From the NCBI GenBank assembly GCA_035254305.1, contig DATFAS010000125.1:1-11015 (forward strand): a DNA stretch of 11,015 nucleotides. The letters run 5' to 3'. The translations under genes and the position numbers were made by a program. The notes under the pieces are model-generated. The model did no database searches. It was given only the letters and a program-made list of their open reading frames with translations, and was not told where the DNA came from. Every line of letters begins with the position of its first letter. Position 1 is the stretch's first letter. This document shows positions 5,958 to 11,015 of this stretch, piece after piece. The DNA comes from DATFAS01 sp035254305 (GTDB lineage: Bacteria > Bacillota > Bacilli > Aneurinibacillales > RAOX-1).

Positions 5958-7346
5958 ATGAATCTTGCTACTACAGATGATCTTCATTTATTTTCATAAG
6001 AACTATCTAAACGGCTGTCTCCCCATGCTCTTACCCAACTAGCGAAAGAAAAGGGCTTTATCACACGAACGAGCAAATATCGTGCACAAGACTTATTCAC
6101 TCTGTGCGTATGGTTGAGCCAACAAGTGGCTACCACATCTCTCAACCAACTTTGCAGTACCTTAGAGGCAACAACAGGAATTTTGATGAGCCCAGAGGGA
6201 TTGAATCAGCGGTTCAACCCATCGGCGGTGGAATTTCTTCAAGGTGTTTTATCTTCATTATTACAGCAAAAATTCCACTCGACTAGATCGCTATCGAGTG
6301 AATATGCAAGCTACTTCCCTCGTATCCGAATTCTGGACTCAACAACGTTTCAACTCCCAGACCTTTTTGCCTCGTCCTATCAAGGTTCAGGTGGATGCAG
6401 CCATACTGCAGGTATTAAAATACAACTTGAATATGATCTTCATAGCGGACGATTCATCCATTTATACACAGGTCATGGGAAAGAAAATGACAAGATGTAT
6501 GGAACCGAGTGTTTAACATCGATTCAATCGAAGGACTTGTTCATTCGTGATTTAGGGTATTTTGATTTAGAAGATCTACATACGATCCATAAACAACAGG
6601 CTTACTATGTCTCACGCTTAAAACTGAATACAAGAGTGTACCAAAAGAATGAACACCCTGAGACATTCTGCAATGGAAACGTAAAAAAGCAGTCGGAATA
6701 TCTCCAACTTTCAATGGAATCAGTTATGGAAGAACTCCAACCAGGCGAAACCAAGGAGATTTCGGATGTCTACATTGGGATGCATCAGAAACTACCTGCA
6801 CGTTTGGTGGTGTACCGTCTCACGGAAATCCAAATGAGGAAAAGAGACAAAGATCAGGTAGTTCGAGAGAAGAAAAAGGGGATCACCTACTCAGAACGAA
6901 GCAAGAAGCTGAGTGCCATGAATTTTTATATCACCAATATTCCAGCTGAATGGATACCCGGAACCGACTTGCATGATCTGTATTCCCTACGATGGCAGGT
7001 TGAGATTCTGTTTAAGACGTAGAAATCGTTTTTTCAAATCCAACGGTGCAAAGTTATGAAGGTTGAACGGTTGGAATGCCATTTGTATGGTCAACTCATT
7101 GGGATCCTACTCTGTTCCTCTACCATGTTTCGTATGCGTCATTTCCTATGGTGCAAGAAAAAAGATTTAAGTGAATACAAAGCCTTTTATATGATCAAGG
7201 ACTATATGCCTCTTTGCCGTCTTGCCATAGAAAAAGACACCGAAGAAATATCTAAAGTTCTGCTTCGTCTGTTTCAGCTATTAGAAAGGAACGGACGAAA
7301 GTCTCACCGCTATGAGAAAAAAACAGTCTTTGATATTTATTTTTAG
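5958..7346 (+). pseudogene. IS231-like (IS4 family) DDE transposase with two in-frame stops
   Basis: The frame runs from ATG 5958 to TAG 7344-7346 without any shift (462 codons; IS231 transposases are about 478). It is broken by TAA at codon 14 (5997-5999) and TAG at codon 355 (7020-7022). The catalytic triad is readable: D127 (ILDSTTF), D198 (FIRDLGYF) and E349 in the IS4 signature Y-(2)-R-(3)-E-(6)-K (Y342, R345, E349, K356). The second stop lies inside this signature, where relatives have Trp (FKTWKS), so TGG to TAG is the likely change. A shorter product starting at 6114 would still lack everything after residue 354. The element can move only if transposase is supplied by another copy. 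Confidence 0.88.
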
Positions 7347-7419
7347 GTATAAAAGCTTAGAGGCTCACTAAGATTACGAGAATACTAGACAGCATGATGT
7401 TTTTATTCAGAAACGTACA

Positions 7420-7438
7420 TCTTAGCTTGATGGGCATG
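7420..7438 (-). repeat. Right terminal inverted repeat of the IS231-like element
   Basis: TCTTAGCTTGATGGGCATG is the exact reverse complement of the left terminus. It is followed directly by GGGTAGTACCA, the right target copy. Confidence 0.93.
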
Positions 7439-7482
7439 GGGTAGTACCAGCAAAACGCAGTTTGTCGGCGGTACCCCTTTAT
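7438..7482. repeat. Palindromic repeat copy 2, split by the IS231-like element
   Basis: GGGGTAGTACC (7438-7448) and GGCGGTACCCC (7467-7477) form a hairpin with an internal 3-nt mismatch. The 45 bp match the hairpin at 5146-5190 at about 80%, including the shared loop segment CGCA(A/G)TTTGTC. The missing left arm AAAGGGGTAGCGCC is found at 5851-5864 on the other side of the insertion sequence, so the element landed in this repeat. Confidence 0.7.
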
Positions 7483-7490
7483 GTTAAAAT
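7462..7490 (+). promoter_or_regulatory. Candidate sigma-A promoter for the 60-aa membrane protein
   Basis: TTGTCG (7462-7467) and TAAAAT (7485-7490) are 17 bp apart. They match the TTGACA and TATAAT consensus at 4 and 5 of 6 positions. Transcription would start near 7497, giving a ~98-nt leader that contains the terminator-like hairpin at 7528. The -35 box lies inside the palindromic repeat. Confidence 0.4.
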
Positions 7491-7527
7491 AAAAACAACT
7501 AAATACAAAATGCGTAACGGAGAACCC

Positions 7528-7570
7528 GGGCGCACTTTTTCCATATTATGGATTAAGTGTGCCCTTTTTT
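7528..7570 (+). terminator. Terminator or attenuator upstream of the 60-aa gene
   Basis: GGGCGCAC (7528-7535) pairs with GTGTGCCC (7557-7564), with one G-T wobble, and TTTTTT follows directly. The 21-nt loop contains a small CCAT/ATGG stem. It ends about 10 nt before the ribosome site of the next gene. It is either the end of an upstream transcript or an attenuator for that gene. Confidence 0.75.
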
Positions 7571-7594
7571 GTTACTAAAGAAAGGAGGTGAACT

Positions 7595-7777
7595 ATGATG
7601 TTTGTTGAAATGATTCTAGGGATTGTTGCAATTCTAGTTTTTTTATGGGGAGTTACTTATCTTATTGCGCAAGTATTATTTTTCATTAATCAACAGAAAT
7701 GGTATTTTTGTATGATGGGTATATCGTTGGTAATTGGGTTGGGAACAGTTTTCTTAATGCACATGCTAGTTCATTAA
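7595..7777 (+). CDS. Small membrane protein, 60 aa, unknown function
   Basis: The protein is almost entirely hydrophobic, with two predicted helices (about residues 5-31 and 40-59) joined by the short polar turn NQQKW. The ATG at 7595 is followed by a second ATG at 7598; AAAGGAGGTG lies 5-8 nt upstream and is a near-perfect ribosome site, so the gene is very probably translated. I recognise no family. It sits between a dead insertion sequence and a CRISPR leader, behind a terminator-like hairpin that could control it. Candidate roles for such proteins include membrane regulators, holin-like proteins or type I toxin peptides, none of which the sequence decides. Confidence 0.6.
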   Translation: MMFVEMILGIVAILVFLWGVTYLIAQVLFFINQQKWYFCMMGISLVIGLGTVFLMHMLVH

Positions 7778-7781
7778 AGAG

Positions 7782-7803
7782 GGACAGTCAACGACTGTCC
7801 TTA
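7782..7803 (+). terminator. Short hairpin terminator after the 60-aa gene
   Basis: GGACAGT (7782-7788) pairs perfectly with ACTGTCC (7794-7800) around CAACG, and TTATTAT follows. The T-tract is weak, but the site directly after the stop codon at 7777 makes termination likely. Confidence 0.65.
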
Positions 7804-7852
7804 TTATGTGCGCCTAAATAATGATTAAAAAATTTAAGATTTAAAATAGAAG

Positions 7853-7897
7853 AGTGCGAACCTCTAGTACACATTCACTTGCTAGGGGATTCGCACT
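7853..7897. terminator. 15-bp hairpin at the outer edge of the CRISPR leader
   Basis: AGTGCGAA plus CCTCTAG (7853-7867) pair with CTAGGGG and TTCGCACT (7882-7897), with one bulged A and one wobble, around a 14-nt loop. TCTTATATTT follows. It probably insulates the CRISPR transcript from upstream transcription. Its 3' arm contains GATTCGCACTT, repeated at 7966-7976 in the leader. Confidence 0.6.
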
Positions 7898-7908
7898 TCT
7901 TATATTTG

Positions 7909-7937
7909 TTGTGATTGGCGAGAAAAGAGGATAAAAT
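7909..7937 (+). promoter_or_regulatory. Candidate promoter of the CRISPR array
   Basis: TTGTGA (7909-7914) and TAAAAT (7932-7937) are 17 bp apart. Transcription would begin near 7944, about 78 nt before the first repeat, the usual position for a leader promoter driving pre-crRNA. Confidence 0.45.
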
Positions 7938-7962
7938 GAAAGGTGAAGAAAGACCTAATTAT

Positions 7963-7999
7963 AAAGATTCGCACTTTTGGGTAAGTGAATCTTTGATAT
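7963..7999 (+). repeat. Repeat-like hairpin inside the CRISPR leader
   Basis: AAAGATTCGCACTT (7963-7976) pairs with AAGTGAATCTTT (7983-7994) with a 2-nt bulge. From 7969 on, the sequence lines up with the CRISPR repeat (TCGCACT, then GGGT, GTG, AT, TT and a final AT), with a 3-nt gap and one insertion. It lies 22 nt before the first true repeat. It may be a decayed repeat or a leader motif recognised during spacer acquisition. Confidence 0.4.
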
Positions 8000-8021
8000 C
8001 GCTGGTATGAGTAGTGCCGCT

Positions 8022-8587
8022 GTCGCACTCCTTGTGGGTGCGTGGATTTAAATAGTTGGCACGTGCAGAAAGGTATTCTTTTCAATCGTCGCACTCCTTG
8101 TGGGTGCGTGGATTTAAATCATTTTCGAAACATCGGTCAACAAACAAGCCCACGTCGCACTCCTTGTGGGTGCGTGGATTTAAATAGGATGAGATAAGTG
8201 CAGCTCAGGCGCATGACGGGTCGCACTCCTTGTGGGTGCGTGGATTTAAATGATAAAACACCAATTTGGTTAGAAAGTGTTGCTACATGTCGCACTCCTT
8301 GTGGGTGCGTGGATTTAAATCTGTCAGGGTAAGCAGAATCAGACTACCCACTAGGTCGCACTCCTTGTGGGTGCGTGGATTTAAATAATTTGGTGGATCA
8401 TCCTATTGGTTTTAACCCTAGGTCGCACTCCTTGTGGGTGCGTGGATTTAAATTACCGTAACCACAACAAAAGATGCTAACGGCAACGTCGTCGCACTCC
8501 TTGTGGATGCGTGGGTTTAAATCAATATCTTGAATTTAGTTGTCGGTTATTTATGGTTGCACTCTACGTGAGAGTGTGGATTTAAAA
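8022..8587 (+). CRISPR. CRISPR array, type I-C-like, nine repeats and eight spacers
   Basis: The 32-bp repeat starts GTCGCACTCC, contains the stem arms CGCACTC and GGGTGCG, and ends GTGGATTTAAAT, as in type I-C arrays. Repeats start at 8022, 8088, 8154, 8220, 8289, 8355, 8422, 8491 and 8556. Spacers are 34, 34, 34, 37, 34, 35, 37 and 33 bp. Repeats 1-7 are identical. Repeat 8 has two changes (G17 to A, A25 to G). Repeat 9 has eight changes but keeps a stem through paired substitutions. Decay at the right end and the repeat polarity place the leader on the left, so new spacers enter near 8053 and transcription runs toward cas3. I see no spacer match inside the window. Only 20 bp separate the last repeat from the cas3 ATG. 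Confidence 0.97.
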
Positions 8588-8607
8588 GTCTGTTAGGAGG
8601 GTTGCCT

Positions 8608-11015
8608 ATGGACGGATCGATACAGTTTATTGCTCATATACGGGAATCGGACCAAAAAACTCAAACGGTCAAAGAACATTTGCTCCAATCAAAAGAATTG
8701 GCAGAATCCTACGGAGAAAAGATGGGGATCAAACATGTGGCGGGTCTAAGCGGGTTGCTGCATGACTTAGGAAAACTTACTAAGGAGTTTCAAACTTACA
8801 TTATTGAGGTCTTAAACACCCCTGATTCACCTCCGAAGAGAGGAAGCGTAGACCACTCTACCGTAGGTGGACGATTGCTGTATAGCCGCTTTCATACAGG
8901 GTCAACCGATCGATATAAGAGGGTTGTAGCAGAAGTGGTAGGAAATGCGATCATCTCGCACCATGCCTATCTCCAAGACTTTTTAACCCCTGATTTTGAA
9001 TCTCCGTATGTATACCGAGTGCGAGACAAACAAGCTAAAGAACTTGAATCGTTTGAGGAGTTGACACAACATTTTTTTCAAACGGTAATGAACGAAAGTG
9101 ATTTTGAAGCATACGTTAACGAAGCCGCTAATGAAATCCAACAATTCTTGGCGAAAGAACCTTCCGACAATCCTGAAAAACCATTGATGTTTTTAGCCAA
9201 ATTTATTTTCAGTGTACTCATCGATGCGGATCGAACCAATACCCGAAGATTTGAAGAGGGTATTCTTGTGGAACCCGAACTGAATCATAAGGAATTATTT
9301 AAAAACTACACCACAAAACTCCTTGAAAAAATAAACTTACTTCAAGAAAATCCTCATGCTAATCTTACCATCAACCTTTTACGATCAGAAATGTCCTATC
9401 TGTGTGAGGAATTTGCAAAAAAGCCATCCGGTATCTATACCCTATCCATTCCAACAGGCGGAGGAAAGACGCTAGCTAGTTTACGTTATGCCCTGGAACA
9501 CGCCAAACAATATAACAAAAAACGGATCATTTACGTGGTGCCTTACACCACGATTATTGAACAAAACGCAGAAGAAATCCGAAACTTATTGAAGGATGAT
9601 GAACACATCCTTGAACATCATTCCAATGTTGTGGAAGAAGCCAACAAGAGTGATGAACACGAAGAAGGTAGGCCGACCTTAAACCAAAAATGGAAGCTGG
9701 CTAGTGATAATTGGGATACTCCGATTATTTTGACGACCATGGTTCAATTTTTGAATGTGTTTTATGCCAAAGGTAGCCGAAGCAGCCGTCGTCTCCATAA
9801 CCTAAGTGAAACGGTGATTGTTTTTGATGAAGTGCAAAAGGTTCCTGTTTCTTGCGTTTCACTATTCAATGAAGCTGTAAATTTTCTCAAAAAATATGCA
9901 CATACCAGTATCCTCTTGTGTACCGCAACGCAACCTGCTTTAGATTTTGTTCGTCACAAGCTAGAAATCGATGGGGAAATTGTTCAAAACCTAGACCGCG
10001 TGATTGATGCATTTCAACGAGTGGAAATCATGGATAAAGCCACGAAAGGGACCTTTAACACTCATGAACTTTCTGATTTTATAAAAGAGAGAATGGGTGA
10101 GGGGAACAGTATGCTCGTCATCCTCAATACAAAATCGGTGGTAAAAAGGTTATACCAACTCCTTCAATCTGAGATGAAGGATGTACCCATTTACCATTTA
10201 AGCACCAACATGTGTGCAGCTCATAGAAAAAAGGTCATGGAAGAAATCAAGAAATATTTAGAGACTAAACAGCGAGTTATTTGTATCAGTACCCCCCTCA
10301 TAGAAGCAGGCGTAGATATCAGCTTTGAGTACGTGGTTCGTTCACTTGCGGGTCTTGATTCCATCGCACAGGCAGCGGGTCGGTGTAATCGTCATGGAGA
10401 AAGGGAGAAAGGGACGGTTTATCTGATTGACCATGTAGAGGAAAAGCTTGATCTTATGGAAGAAGTTCAAATCGGAAAATGGGAGACCAGGAAGTTACTA
10501 GTAGATTTGAAACACAACTCATTGGCTCATGGTGGACATTTGTTATCCCAGCAGGCCATGGCACAATATTTCAAGCGATATTATGCGAGATTGGAGTCTA
10601 AGCTCCACTATTTTATTCAAAAATTCCAAAAGAATATGACCGAATTACTGATGGTTAAACGTGCGGAATCCACCTATCGTAAGGCTTACCAGGCGAATTA
10701 CGGGAAGGATGTTCCTTTGATGCTGGTAAACAGCTATCATACGGCAGCTGATCATTTTCGGGTGATTGATCAGAATACCACCTCTGTTTTTGTGCCATAC
10801 GGTGAGGGAGAGGAACTCCTTCTATTGATGAGCCAAGATCGTGTGAACATACAGGACCTAAGCCAAATTTTGAAAAAGGCTCAACGGTATATGATTAACG
10901 TTTATCCCAAAGAGTTGGAAATATTGAAAGGAAATGATTTGCTAGAAAGCATTCTTGATGGAAGTGTGTGGATTCTTAAAAAAGAAGCTTATCATGAGGA
11001 AATGGGATTACAGAT
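8608..11015 (+). CDS. cas3: CRISPR-associated nuclease-helicase Cas3, type I-C, 3' end outside the window
   Basis: 802 codons are open to the window edge. Cas3 is recruited by the Cascade complex to bound target DNA, nicks it, then unwinds and degrades it with ATP. The N-terminal HD nuclease domain shows H24, H52-D53 (GLLHDLGK), DHSTVGG and ISHHAYLQD. The SF2 helicase follows: Walker A SIPTGGGKT (280-288), DEVQ (407-410), motif III CTATQP (438-443), motif V region STPLIEAGVDI and motif VI QAAGRCNRHG (588-597). The ATG at 8608 has TAGGAGG 7 nt upstream. HD and helicase are fused in the usual order. The last residues (GSVWILKKEAYHEEMGLQ) resemble the family's C-terminus, so only a few tens of residues are probably missing. 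No promoter is visible between array and gene. In type I-C loci cas5, cas8c, cas7, cas4, cas1 and cas2 normally follow. Confidence 0.95.
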   Translation, partial: MDGSIQFIAHIRESDQKTQTVKEHLLQSKELAESYGEKMGIKHVAGLSGLLHDLGKLTKEFQTYIIEVLNTPDSPPKRGSVDHSTVGGRLLYSRFHTGSTDRYKRVVAEVVGNAIISHHAYLQDFLTPDFESPYVYRVRDKQAKELESFEELTQHFFQTVMNESDFEAYVNEAANEIQQFLAKEPSDNPEKPLMFLAKFIFSVLIDADRTNTRRFEEGILVEPELNHKELFKNYTTKLLEKINLLQENPHANLTINLLRSEMSYLCEEFAKKPSGIYTLSIPTGGGKTLASLRYALEHAKQYNKKRIIYVVPYTTIIEQNAEEIRNLLKDDEHILEHHSNVVEEANKSDEHEEGRPTLNQKWKLASDNWDTPIILTTMVQFLNVFYAKGSRSSRRLHNLSETVIVFDEVQKVPVSCVSLFNEAVNFLKKYAHTSILLCTATQPALDFVRHKLEIDGEIVQNLDRVIDAFQRVEIMDKATKGTFNTHELSDFIKERMGEGNSMLVILNTKSVVKRLYQLLQSEMKDVPIYHLSTNMCAAHRKKVMEEIKKYLETKQRVICISTPLIEAGVDISFEYVVRSLAGLDSIAQAAGRCNRHGEREKGTVYLIDHVEEKLDLMEEVQIGKWETRKLLVDLKHNSLAHGGHLLSQQAMAQYFKRYYARLESKLHYFIQKFQKNMTELLMVKRAESTYRKAYQANYGKDVPLMLVNSYHTAADHFRVIDQNTTSVFVPYGEGEELLLLMSQDRVNIQDLSQILKKAQRYMINVYPKELEILKGNDLLESILDGSVWILKKEAYHEEMGLQ

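Larger units (their letters stand above)
5866..7438 (+). mobile_element. IS231-like insertion sequence, IS4 family, inactive
   Basis: The 1573-bp element is bounded by perfect 19-bp inverted repeats: CATGCCCATCAAGCTAAGA at 5866-5884 and its reverse complement at 7420-7438. This end is nearly the IS231 terminus (CATGCCCATCAA...) as I remember it. It holds one transposase gene with two nonsense codons. The flanks are GGGTAGCGCCG (5855-5865) and GGGTAGTACCA (7439-7449). They agree at 8 of 11 positions and fit the IS231 target preference GGG-N5-CCC and its 10-12 bp duplications. Confidence 0.9.

Noticed and set aside
6104..6516. Extra plus-strand frames inside the IS231-like transposase.
   Set aside because: They are out of frame with the readable DDE protein and carry no signals.
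7900..8094. A minus-strand frame over the CRISPR leader and first repeats.
   Set aside because: It is built from leader and repeat sequence, and frames across arrays are artefacts.
8523..8607. A cas3 promoter in spacer 8 (TTGAAT at 8530).
   Set aside because: The nearest -10-like box is only 13 bp away, and nothing suitable sits at 16-18 bp.

Overview
The window looks like a low-GC Bacillota chromosome or large plasmid, most likely Bacillales (Bacillus, Brevibacillus or a relative). The pointers are purine-rich Shine-Dalgarno sites, an IS231-type element with the classic CATGCCCATCAA terminus, an IS110 transposase of a Bacillales type, and a type I-C-like CRISPR repeat. The species cannot be fixed from the sequence alone. 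It reads as an accessory region: polymorphic-toxin modules, mobile elements and a CRISPR-Cas locus in a row.

Bases 1-1700 hold a toxin-immunity pair. The toxin has a Ser-rich spacer and a DUF6883-like C-terminus. It is followed after 8 nt by a DUF4926-like 66-aa partner and a strong terminator. Bases 1700-4300 are a mobile stretch: four CTCATGC iterons, a perfect 10-bp hairpin directly in front of a short serine recombinase, and an intact IS110-family transposase. The transposase leader folds like a possible bridge RNA. Bases 4300-5200 carry a start-less C-terminal toxin module (polymorphic toxin type 30-like) and its probable helical-repeat immunity gene, ending in a hairpin shared with a convergent gene. 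Bases 5195-5794 (minus strand) encode an unassigned 199-aa protein.

Bases 5866-7438 are an IS231-like (IS4 family) element with perfect 19-bp ends. Its transposase is dead through two in-frame stop codons. It sits inside a second copy of the palindromic repeat that also closes the toxin-immunity module at 5146. After it come a candidate promoter, a terminator-like attenuator and a 60-aa two-helix membrane protein.

Bases 7850-8607 hold a CRISPR leader and nine 32-bp repeats with eight spacers. The old (degenerate) end lies only 20 bp before cas3. Bases 8608-11015 encode Cas3 (HD nuclease plus SF2 helicase), cut off near its C-terminus by the window edge. The rest of the type I-C operon (cas5, cas8c, cas7, cas4, cas1, cas2) would be expected beyond the edge.

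What is most worth checking: the toxin modules and their partners, the candidate bridge RNA, the recombinase hairpin, and a repeat-like hairpin inside the CRISPR leader.
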